The notes beneath the pieces were generated by a model that had not been told where the DNA came from, made no database searches, and saw only the letters and a list, made by a program, of their open reading frames with translations. The position numbers and the translations under genes were made by a program. Below, piece by piece: positions 8,622 to 15,627 of a stretch of 53,765 nucleotides of DNA (the first letter of the stretch is position 1; each line of letters opens with the position of its first letter). Source of the stretch: an uncultured Bacteroidota bacterium. GTDB lineage: Bacteria; Bacteroidota; Bacteroidia; Chitinophagales; Chitinophagaceae. The stretch is taken from the NCBI GenBank assembly GCA_902826165.1, contig CADEDV010000023.1, positions 2,278 to 56,042 on the forward strand. The letters are read 5' to 3'.

Positions 8622-9283
8622 TCAAAATGCTGTACGGTGGTATTGTCATTACTCCAGCCGATTTTTACTTTTAGCTCCCGGCTGATCCAGTATTCAGCTT
8701 CTGGATAAATATTAAAACTGTTGATCGTTTTGATACTGCGTTCATACATGGCTTCATCGCCTCTGAACAGTTCATTGATGAATAAGAACCGGTCGTTGAT
8801 ACCAATCGCCTTGCGCAAATCTTTGATCGGTGTTTCTTTCAATACTTCCACCAGTTCCGTTTTGCCATGTTTCAGTTTATCGTTCAATGATTCCTGTTGC
8901 AAACCGGCATCATTTACTTCTTTAGGCTGGTGCGATAAAGTAGGAATTTCGGTCATCGGATCGAAGAGCATATCCAACTGACCATTTTTCTGCACTACAG
9001 ATATGGTGCCTTCATCCACCAGTAGTGTTTCCTTTACTTCTTTCACCGCCGGTATTTCTTCTGCCACAGGTTTGGGAGCAAATTTTTCATATTGTGCCGG
9101 CACATTCATGGAAGCCGGCATCATAACCGCCACTTTGGAAGTACCCAATGTTTTCGGACCGGGGGTTTGCAGCTTGGCTATTTCCTGCTGAAGTAGCTGT
9201 ACCGTTCTTTGCAACTGACCGGGGTCAGCTTTCTGATCAAATTGTTCTTTAAGTTGCTGTATCAGTGCTGCTATTCGTTCCAT
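8594..9283 (-). CDS. Conserved Bacteroidota hypothetical protein with coiled-coil start
   Basis: 229 residues, not assigned to a characterised family. Residues 1-40 are heptad-like and Gln/Leu-rich, suggesting a short coiled coil. A variable Pro/Val/Lys linker follows, then a conserved-looking C-terminal block (about 130-229) containing LRKAIGINDRFLFINELFRGD and ending in EAEYWISRELKVKIGW. I recall similar proteins across Bacteroidota, often next to waaA or tdk, without known function. There is no signal peptide or membrane segment, so it is probably cytoplasmic. It converges on waaA with a 28-bp overlap of coding ends and is divergent from tdk. Confidence 0.75.
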   Translation of the reverse strand: MERIAALIQQLKEQFDQKADPGQLQRTVQLLQQEIAKLQTPGPKTLGTSKVAVMMPASMNVPAQYEKFAPKPVAEEIPAVKEVKETLLVDEGTISVVQKNGQLDMLFDPMTEIPTLSHQPKEVNDAGLQQESLNDKLKHGKTELVEVLKETPIKDLRKAIGINDRFLFINELFRGDEAMYERSIKTINSFNIYPEAEYWISRELKVKIGWSNDNTTVQHFDQLVKRRFS

Positions 9284-9376
9284 TGTGCTACTTTTGGCCG
9301 CCTGTTGGGGTGGTTTGAAATTACAAATACTTTACCAGAATACTTATTAAGAGATAAGGAAAAATAAATCTTAACA

Positions 9377-9943
9377 ATGTTTATTGAACCTAATATCAGT
9401 GGTGAACGCCGTGGATGGATCGAAGTGATCTGCGGTTCTATGTTCAGTGGCAAGACCGAAGAACTGATCCGCCGCCTGAAAAGAGTGAAGATCGCTAACC
9501 AGAAAGTGGAGATCTTCAAACCGGCAATTGATATCCGCTATGACGAAGTGAAGATCGTATCGCATGATACGAATGCGATCCAGTCAACACCGATTGATAA
9601 TTCGCAAAAGATACTGCTGATGGCCAATGATGTGGATGTCATCGGTATCGATGAAGCCCAGTTCTTTGACGAGGAGATAGCCAATGTTTGTGACGAGCTG
9701 GCCTACAAAGGTATCCGGGTCATTGTGGCAGGCCTGGATATGGATTATCTCGGCAAACCTTTTGGCCAGATGCCTTTTATCATGGCCAAAGCGGATTATG
9801 TGACCAAGCTACATGCCATTTGTATGCAGTGTGGTAATATTGCTAATTATTCCTACCGTAAAATCCCTAATGAGGACCAGGTAATGCTGGGTGCCACTGA
9901 TGCTTATGAACCCCGTTGCCGGAAATGCTATAACGAAAAATAA
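9377..9943 (+). CDS. tdk: Thymidine kinase (type II)
   Basis: 188 residues. It phosphorylates thymidine to dTMP with ATP in the salvage pathway. Visible: P-loop [14 protein letters not shown] (residues 20-33), the Walker-B-like [10 protein letters not shown] near residue 93 with the catalytic Glu, [11 protein letters not shown] near residue 117, and a zinc site made of CMQC near residue 151 and CRKC near residue 183. All four Cys are present, so the enzyme looks intact. The stop codon is 1 nt before the ccmB start, so the two genes are probably co-transcribed. Confidence 0.95.
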   Translation: MFIEPNISGERRGWIEVICGSMFSGKTEELIRRLKRVKIANQKVEIFKPAIDIRYDEVKIVSHDTNAIQSTPIDNSQKILLMANDVDVIGIDEAQFFDEEIANVCDELAYKGIRVIVAGLDMDYLGKPFGQMPFIMAKADYVTKLHAICMQCGNIANYSYRKIPNEDQVMLGATDAYEPRCRKCYNEK

Positions 9944-9944
9944 T

Positions 9945-10601
9945 ATGACTGCCTTTCGCCAGATATATACCCTTTTTAAAAAAGATCTTTTGCTGGAAGT
10001 GAGACAGCAATACAGCTTTTACGGCATCTTACTGTATATCGGGGCTACCATCTTTGTGTTATATATGGCCATCAACGAACCAGAAGCCAAAGTCTGGAAT
10101 GGCCTTTTCTGGGTGATCCAGTTATTCATTTGTATCAATGCGGTGGCCAAAAGTTTTTTACAGGAAAGCCGTGGTCGTATGCTTTATTTTTATTCCATTG
10201 CCAGCCCCCGTGATTTTGTGTTGGCCAAACTGATGTTCAACTCCCTCCTGATGCTGGCCATGAGCATGCTGAGTCTCTTATTATTCAGTCTTTTCCTCGG
10301 AAGCCCTATCAATAAAGTGGGACCATTTGTAGGGCTTGTATTACTCGGTGGCTGGAGTCTCAGCCTTGTATTTACCTTTTTAGCTGCTATTGCTGCCAAA
10401 GCACAACAAAATGCGGCCATCATGGCGGTACTGGGTTTCCCAATTATTTTACCACAGCTTTTATTGCTGATGCGTTTATCCAATGCAGCTTTTGCTCCTT
10501 TATTAACTATCCCACTTAATACTGTTCTGTTGTTAGTGGCACTTGACATAATGGTTATCCTGCTGGCTGTTATCCTGTTTCCATTTCTCTGGAAAGACTG
10601 A
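9945..10601 (+). CDS. ccmB: Heme exporter/cytochrome c maturation protein CcmB
   Basis: 218 residues from the ATG at 9945, 1 nt after the tdk stop; a longer in-frame start at 9891 would lie inside tdk and is rejected. CcmB is the membrane subunit of the CcmAB transporter, which drives release of heme from CcmE during cytochrome c maturation. It begins FRQIYTLFKKDLLLEVRQQY, typical of CcmB, and has about six hydrophobic segments (near residues 20-40, 50-70, 95-125, 130-155, 160-180, 190-215). The ATPase gene ccmA is not adjacent. ccmC and ccmD follow after a 130-nt gap that holds a promoter. Confidence 0.88.
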   Translation: MTAFRQIYTLFKKDLLLEVRQQYSFYGILLYIGATIFVLYMAINEPEAKVWNGLFWVIQLFICINAVAKSFLQESRGRMLYFYSIASPRDFVLAKLMFNSLLMLAMSMLSLLLFSLFLGSPINKVGPFVGLVLLGGWSLSLVFTFLAAIAAKAQQNAAIMAVLGFPIILPQLLLLMRLSNAAFAPLLTIPLNTVLLLVALDIMVILLAVILFPFLWKD

Positions 10602-10664
10602 TGCTTTGCAGCAGCAAGCAGACGTGTAATACCAACATCATGTCCCGGTACTAATGTTCTTCTG

Positions 10665-10693
10665 TTTGATATTCTCTTTTCCCCTTATTTTTG
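10665..10693 (+). promoter_or_regulatory. Bacteroidota-type promoter for ccmC-ccmD
   Basis: TTTG at 10665-10668, 17-nt spacer, TATTTTTG at 10686-10693, 38 nt upstream of the ccmC ATG. It allows ccmCD to be transcribed independently of tdk-ccmB. Confidence 0.65.
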
Positions 10694-10731
10694 CTTCACT
10701 TTAGCCTGTAAGCCTTCCTTTTGGCTGCCCA

Positions 10732-11445
10732 ATGACCGACGAAAAAAACTATATGTACAAGTCCTGGTGGAAGATCGTAAGTGTTATCTTATTAGTATAC
10801 ACATTTACTGCCGGCATTCTCACGGAAGTGCCCCGTCTTCCCGCCCTGCAGGAAACGATCCGCAATTTATATTTCCATGTTTGTATGTGGTTTGCGATGA
10901 TGATCCTGTTTACCATTTCCGTGGTCAATGCAGTTCGTTACCTGCGGACCTTTAATCATAAGTACGATATCTATGCCCGCCAGTATGCTGTGGTGGGTAT
11001 TGTGATGGGTATACTGGGTTATGTGACCGGGGCCATCTGGATGAGTTATACCTGGGCTGATCCCAATAACCCGGCTTTTGAATCTTTCAGTGCACTGGCA
11101 AGAGAGCCCAAACTGATCGGGGCCGCTATTGGCCTGCTGATCTATTTTGCCTACCTGGTTCTCCGTGATTCTATTAATGATATGGACAAAAGGGCAAGGA
11201 TCAGTGCGGTGTACAACATCTTTGCCTATGCGATGTTGTTCCCTTCCATCTGGATACTTCCCCGGATATTACCTAGCCTCCATCCGGGACGGGAAGGAAA
11301 CCCTGCACTCAATACAAGCGATATAGATAGCAGTATGCGGATCGTTTTTTACCCGGCCGTTATTGGCTGGACATTATTAGCGGTCTGGATCACCACTATC
11401 AAAATACGATTGAGCTTACTTAAAGAAAAAAAGATGATGCAATGA
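10732..11445 (+). CDS. ccmC: Cytochrome c maturation protein CcmC (heme handling)
   Basis: 237 residues with six hydrophobic segments. CcmC belongs to the heme-handling protein family and transfers heme to CcmE at the periplasmic face of the inner membrane. Conserved His residues that can ligate heme appear in FHVCMWFAMM (near residue 48) and SLHPGRE (near residue 185). A tryptophan-rich periplasmic loop (GAIWMSYTWADP near residue 103) corresponds to the WWD-type domain of the family. Its last 4 bp overlap ccmD. It has its own promoter at 10665-10693. Confidence 0.9.
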   Translation: MTDEKNYMYKSWWKIVSVILLVYTFTAGILTEVPRLPALQETIRNLYFHVCMWFAMMILFTISVVNAVRYLRTFNHKYDIYARQYAVVGIVMGILGYVTGAIWMSYTWADPNNPAFESFSALAREPKLIGAAIGLLIYFAYLVLRDSINDMDKRARISAVYNIFAYAMLFPSIWILPRILPSLHPGREGNPALNTSDIDSSMRIVFYPAVIGWTLLAVWITTIKIRLSLLKEKKMMQ

Positions 11446-11657
11446 GTATTCTTAAAAAGATAACACTGCTTTTGACCATACTATTGTTGTCTGTTGCCAG
11501 CTTTGCACAGGATAAGCCGGTGGAAATGGCCGACCAGATGCGCAGCAACGGAAGGATCTATGTGGTGGTGGCCGTTATGCTCACCATATTGATCGGCCTG
11601 GTGCTGTATGTGGTAAGACTGGATCGCAAGATCAGCAAACTGGAAAAAGAAAATTAA
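11442..11657 (+). CDS. ccmD: CcmD-like small membrane protein
   Basis: 71 residues. It has an N-terminal signal-like segment ending ASFAQ (residues 1-23), a periplasmic stretch containing DQMRSNGRIYVVV, one transmembrane helix (about 35-58), and a charged C-terminal tail (DRKISKLEKEN). CcmD assists CcmC/CcmE in other bacteria. The signal-peptide extension is usual for Bacteroidota members. It overlaps ccmC by 4 bp, supporting a shared role. The assignment rests on context plus size and topology rather than a catalytic motif. Confidence 0.72.
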   Translation: MSILKKITLLLTILLLSVASFAQDKPVEMADQMRSNGRIYVVVAVMLTILIGLVLYVVRLDRKISKLEKEN

Positions 11658-11744
11658 TCTCCCTTAATGAACTAATGCCCTGCTTCACAGGTATTAATTC
11701 TGCTTATATCAACGATTGCAAATTGCTAAATTAAATTTCAACTC

Positions 11745-13163
11745 ATGTCAGACAAACATTACAGTTTCTTCGGCGCCGTCGAGAGAAGCTTTGACAAAGC
11801 CTCCAAATTCACAAAATGGGATCCGGGTATCCTTGAACAGATCAGGGAATGTAACGCTGTTTTCCAAATGCGTTTCCCTTTAAAAAGAGATGATGGAAGT
11901 ATTGAAGTGATCGAAGCATACCGGGTGCAACACTCTCATCACAAAACACCCTGCAAAGGCGGTATCCGCTTTGCCGCAGAAGTGAACCAGGATGAAGTAA
12001 TGGCACTTGCTGCTTTGATGACCTATAAATGTGCTATTGTGAATGTGCCCTTCGGTGGAGCCAAAGGTGGTATCAAGATCAATCCCAGAAAATACTCTCC
12101 TTACGAACTGGAGAAGATCACCCGCCGGTATACAGCAGAACTGATCAAGAAAAAATTTATCGGGCCCGGCACTGATGTTCCTGCTCCTGATTATGGAACC
12201 GGCGAAAGAGAGATGGCCTGGATACTTGATACCTACAGTGCCATGCATCCCGGAGAAATTGATGCTGCAGGTTGTGTAACGGGTAAACCGGTAACACAGG
12301 GTGGCGTTCGTGGCCGCCGTGAAGCAACAGGCCTGGGCGTTTTCTTCGGGCTGCGTGAAGTGTGTAATATGCCGGATGTAATGAAACGTCTTGGTATGCC
12401 GGTAGGTGTGGAAGGAAAAAGAGTGGTGGTGCAGGGATTGGGTAATGTGGGATATCACTCTGCTAAATTCTTCCAGGATGCAGGTGCAATTATCATTGGT
12501 TTGGCTGAATATGAAGGTTCAATCATGAATGATAAAGGACTGGATGTGGATGCGGTGTTCAATCACCGCAAAGCAACTGGCTCTATTTTGAACTTCCCGG
12601 GAGCTACCAATTTTGCCAAGAATACAGATGCACTGGAAATGGAATGTGATATTCTTATTCCGGCAGCATTAGAAAATGTGATTGATGGGGAGAATGCTCC
12701 GAGGGTTAAAGCCAAACTGATCGGTGAAGCAGCCAACGGGCCACTAACACCGGATGCGGATGAAGTGTTCGCTAAAAAAGGAATTATCGTGGTTCCGGAT
12801 ATGTACCTGAACGCAGGTGGTGTAACTGTTTCTTATTTTGAATGGTTGAAAAATCTGAGCCATGTCCGGTACGGAAGAATGGAGAAACGTTTCAATGAGA
12901 ACATGAATACCCAGATCGTTAACCAGATGGAATCAATGTCTGGTAAAAAGATGAGTGAAAAAGATAAAGAGTATATCGTTCATGGTGCCGATGAAGTGGA
13001 CCTGGTGTACAGCGGGCTGGAAGAAACCATGATCTCTGCCACACACGAGATCATGAATGCCTGGAAAGCCAATCCGGAGATACCAGACATGCGTACTGCC
13101 GCCTATGTTGTAGCTATCAATAAGGTAGGCACCAGCTATGCTGAACTGGGTATCTTCCCGTAA
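11745..13163 (+). CDS. Glu/Leu/Phe/Val dehydrogenase, NAD-type glutamate dehydrogenase
   Basis: 472 residues. It catalyses reversible oxidative deamination of glutamate to 2-oxoglutarate and ammonia. Motifs: TPCKGGIRF near residue 68, VPFGGAKGGI near residue 105 with the substrate-binding Lys, the catalytic region PAPDYGTGEREMAW near residue 146, TGLGVFFGLREV near residue 200, the dinucleotide-binding GLGNVGYHSAKF near residue 231, and LNAGGVTVSYFEW near residue 360. The second half (SHVRYGRMEKR and following) is longer than in RocG/GudB. A different GDH of the NADP type lies at 44183-45535, so the window has two. It is a single-gene unit with a strong terminator. Confidence 0.9.
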   Translation: MSDKHYSFFGAVERSFDKASKFTKWDPGILEQIRECNAVFQMRFPLKRDDGSIEVIEAYRVQHSHHKTPCKGGIRFAAEVNQDEVMALAALMTYKCAIVNVPFGGAKGGIKINPRKYSPYELEKITRRYTAELIKKKFIGPGTDVPAPDYGTGEREMAWILDTYSAMHPGEIDAAGCVTGKPVTQGGVRGRREATGLGVFFGLREVCNMPDVMKRLGMPVGVEGKRVVVQGLGNVGYHSAKFFQDAGAIIIGLAEYEGSIMNDKGLDVDAVFNHRKATGSILNFPGATNFAKNTDALEMECDILIPAALENVIDGENAPRVKAKLIGEAANGPLTPDADEVFAKKGIIVVPDMYLNAGGVTVSYFEWLKNLSHVRYGRMEKRFNENMNTQIVNQMESMSGKKMSEKDKEYIVHGADEVDLVYSGLEETMISATHEIMNAWKANPEIPDMRTAAYVVAINKVGTSYAELGIFP

Positions 13164-13190
13164 CAACAACCCAACAAACCAATTGCTTAT

Positions 13191-13224
13191 AAAAAATCCC
13201 GCCGTATCAACAGGCGGGATTTTT
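13191..13224. terminator. Bidirectional terminator after glutamate dehydrogenase
   Basis: AAAAATCCCGCC / GGCGGGATTTTT with a 9-nt loop and T runs in both directions, between the convergent glutamate dehydrogenase gene and the secreted-protein gene at 13246. Confidence 0.9.
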
Positions 13225-13245
13225 CTTGCCAGGTATTATTGCAAA

Positions 13246-14064
13246 TTATTTGTACCCTACCCATTCCCTGGCTTCCTTATTAAAGAACCACCAGATACCA
13301 TTGTTGTAGCAAAAATTGAAATTCAGCTGCAATGAAAGTTCTTCCGGCAATTTGATCTCCAGTGTTATCAGCCCTGTTTTCTGATCGTACAATTCAATTT
13401 TGTGGTCCTCCACATTCAAAATGGCCAGTTCCTGCTTTGCTATTCCTGTATATTGCACCGTGGTCACATTCCGTAGTTCAGCCTCATCTAATATATCATC
13501 TTCAGTTTGTGCATCTGCTTCATCTTTGGTTTTGCATCCAAAACTGATAGTAACAATGGTCCTGGTCATTTCACCCGATTTGCTGTCGTACAAAACAGCA
13601 GCATAGTTCTCATTGAGATAAAGTATCCTGTTCCCATTCTTATAATATACTCCCAGGGCCTGCGCCGTGGGCTGGTTCATTCCCCCCAGGTCAATCAGGG
13701 CTTCAGACACAGTGCCGTCTTTTTCAAGAACAAGATGACCGATACCACCCTGGTCGTAACAATTAAACTCAATATTTTTTGTAGCGGGATTATACCACAT
13801 ACCCCGCAGATCATGACCAGCTTCCGTTTCTTCGCCGATCATTTTTCCTTTGGCATCAAACATCGCCAGGGGATAAATGGCATTCCCGATCATGGATGTA
13901 TAATATCTCTTCAATGTGGGGTGCCATACCACGGCTCCGGCATTACTGCCATCCTCGCCTGGCATTTTAAGGGTAATTACTTTTACGGGTGTTTTTTGTG
14001 CGATACTGAAATTGGTAAATACGGCCGCTATAACGGCAAGAAGAAGAAGTCCGGATTTTTTCAT
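13246..14064 (-). CDS. Secreted protein of unknown family (WHP..YYT / RGxWYNP domain)
   Basis: 272 residues from the ATG at 14064, which opens a clear signal peptide (MKKSGLLLLAVIAAVFTNFS, cleavage after about residue 23); the 19-residue upstream extension has no signal character. No family is recognised. The mature part carries AVVWHPTLKRYYT, then PLAMFD, RGMWYNPATKNIEFN, and near the C-terminus NFCYNNGIWWFF and WVGY. The same motifs in the same order occur in residues ~30-275 of the T9SS protein at 35816-37753, so the two share one domain. The pattern of short beta-rich segments suggests a beta-propeller-like fold (inference). No catalytic motif is visible. It is probably periplasmic or surface-exposed. 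Confidence 0.8.
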   Translation of the reverse strand: MKKSGLLLLAVIAAVFTNFSIAQKTPVKVITLKMPGEDGSNAGAVVWHPTLKRYYTSMIGNAIYPLAMFDAKGKMIGEETEAGHDLRGMWYNPATKNIEFNCYDQGGIGHLVLEKDGTVSEALIDLGGMNQPTAQALGVYYKNGNRILYLNENYAAVLYDSKSGEMTRTIVTISFGCKTKDEADAQTEDDILDEAELRNVTTVQYTGIAKQELAILNVEDHKIELYDQKTGLITLEIKLPEELSLQLNFNFCYNNGIWWFFNKEAREWVGYK

Positions 14065-14215
14065 GTTGAAATAATTTATGCTGTAAACATATAGCTTGAT
14101 CCGGCTACTTCCTATACCCATTGGAAGGTATCCTTTAAAACATCTCTCTCTAAATCTCTCATTCCCAAACTTCTAAGCCTGAGAAAGTTCATACTCTCCA
14201 AAAGGCTGAAAACCT

Positions 14216-14223
14216 TACCTTTG
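14216..14223 (+). promoter_or_regulatory. -7 promoter element before the alpha-oxoamine synthase gene
   Basis: TACCTTTG (TAnnTTTG), 33 nt before the ATG at 14257. A consensus -33 box is not visible. Confidence 0.5.
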
Positions 14224-14256
14224 CGCCAGTTTATTCACAGGTAACAAACAAATAAT

Positions 14257-15516
14257 ATGGCAGATATTTTTGAACGTTTATTGAAAAATGCCGGCCCGCT
14301 TGGCCAGCACCGTGAAAGGGCCCATGGCTATTTTGCTTTCCCAAAACTGGAAGGTGATATCAGCAGCCGTATGAAATTCCGTGGCAAAGACATGATCGTA
14401 TGGAGTCTGAATAATTATCTTGGATTGGCTAACCATCCCGAAGTGCGGAAAGCAGACACACAAGGCGCCGCTGATTATGGCCTGGCCTACCCGATGGGTG
14501 CCCGGATGATGAGTGGCAACAGTAACCTGCATGAACAATTAGAAGCTGAACTCGCTGCTTTTGAACAAAAGGAAGACGCTGCCCTGTTGAACTATGGTTA
14601 CCAGGGAATGGTCAGCATCATTGATGTATTATGCAGCCGTCATGATGTGATCGTATACGATGCCGAAAGCCATGCCTGTATCATTGATGGTGTTCGTTTA
14701 CATCCCGGCCACCGCTATGTATTCAAGCATAATGACCTGGAAGATTGCGAAAAACAATTACAAAGAGCAACTGCTTTAATAGAAAAACAAAAAGCCGGCG
14801 GTATACTGGTGATCACCGAAGGTGTGTTTGGCATGGCCGGTGACCAGGGTAAACTAAAAGAGATTGCTGCTTTAAAAGACAAATACCAGTTCCGCTTATT
14901 AGTGGACGATGCACATGGTTTTGGTACATTAGGAAAAACAGGTGCCGGTGCCGGTGAGGAACAAGGTGTACAGGATAAAATTGATCTGTATTTCTCCACC
15001 TTCGCCAAATCAATGGCTTCTATTGGTGCCTTTGTGGCCGGTGATAAAAAGATCATTGATTTTATCCGGTATAATATCCGTTCTCAAATATTTGCCAAGA
15101 GCTTACCGATGCCATTAGTGGTGGGTAACCTGAAACGACTGGAACTGTTGCGCAATCATCCTGAACTGAAAGCCAATCTCTGGAGCAACGCTACTAAGCT
15201 GCAGAATGGTTTAAAAGAAAGAGGATTTGATATTGGTAATACTGATTCAGTAGTTACACCGGTTTATATGAAGGGTGATGTGCCTGAAGCTACAGCGATG
15301 GTCATGGACCTTCGGGAGAACTACGGCATTTTCGCTTCTATAGTGGTGTATCCTGTTATTCCAAAGGGACATATCATTTACCGCCTCATTCCTTCTGCTA
15401 TTCATAATGATGAGGATATTGAGCTGACACTGAAAGCATTTTCCGAAACCAAGAAAAAATTGGATGCAGGGGAATACAAAGTGGAAGCAATTCCCGATAT
15501 GGCTGAAACAAAGTAA
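14257..15516 (+). CDS. Alpha-oxoamine synthase family enzyme (serine palmitoyltransferase/KBL/BioF-like)
   Basis: 419 residues. This PLP-dependent family condenses an acyl-CoA with an amino acid. Seen: SLNNYLGLANHPEV near residue 50, GARMMSGNSNLHEQLE near residue 82, DAESHACIIDG near residue 134 (His stacks on PLP), the Asp of DDAHGFGTLGKTGAG near residue 217, the PLP lysine in FSTFAKSMASIGAF near residue 250, and IIYRLIPSAIHND near residue 370. Substrate is not fixed by these motifs. In Bacteroidota the family includes serine palmitoyltransferase (sphingolipids) and cysteate acyltransferase (sulfonolipid/capnine), more likely here than BioF because no biotin gene is nearby. It is monocistronic, with its own promoter box and terminator. 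Confidence 0.82.
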   Translation: MADIFERLLKNAGPLGQHRERAHGYFAFPKLEGDISSRMKFRGKDMIVWSLNNYLGLANHPEVRKADTQGAADYGLAYPMGARMMSGNSNLHEQLEAELAAFEQKEDAALLNYGYQGMVSIIDVLCSRHDVIVYDAESHACIIDGVRLHPGHRYVFKHNDLEDCEKQLQRATALIEKQKAGGILVITEGVFGMAGDQGKLKEIAALKDKYQFRLLVDDAHGFGTLGKTGAGAGEEQGVQDKIDLYFSTFAKSMASIGAFVAGDKKIIDFIRYNIRSQIFAKSLPMPLVVGNLKRLELLRNHPELKANLWSNATKLQNGLKERGFDIGNTDSVVTPVYMKGDVPEATAMVMDLRENYGIFASIVVYPVIPKGHIIYRLIPSAIHNDEDIELTLKAFSETKKKLDAGEYKVEAIPDMAETK

Positions 15517-15536
15517 ACTCATCTTACTTTTTATAG

Positions 15537-15568
15537 GACGGAACCACTTTTGTGTGTTCCGTCTTTTT
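15537..15568 (+). terminator. Rho-independent terminator after the alpha-oxoamine synthase gene
   Basis: GACGGAAC / GTTCCGTC stem (8 bp, extendable by CAC/GTG with a bulge) followed by TTTTT. Confidence 0.88.
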
Positions 15569-15627
15569 ATTTGTACGGCAAGTTCTTTTGGCTTGTTTCC
15601 AGTACATTTATAGTCTAAAAATCAATC

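Noticed and set aside
9891-9944. A longer ccmB start inside tdk
   Set aside because: The extra 18 residues are the tdk C-terminus read in another frame; the ATG at 9945 starts a typical CcmB N-terminus.
13507-14094. A 195-codon + strand ORF opposite the secreted-protein gene
   Set aside because: The - strand gene has a signal peptide and a paralogue elsewhere in the window; the + strand product has no such support.
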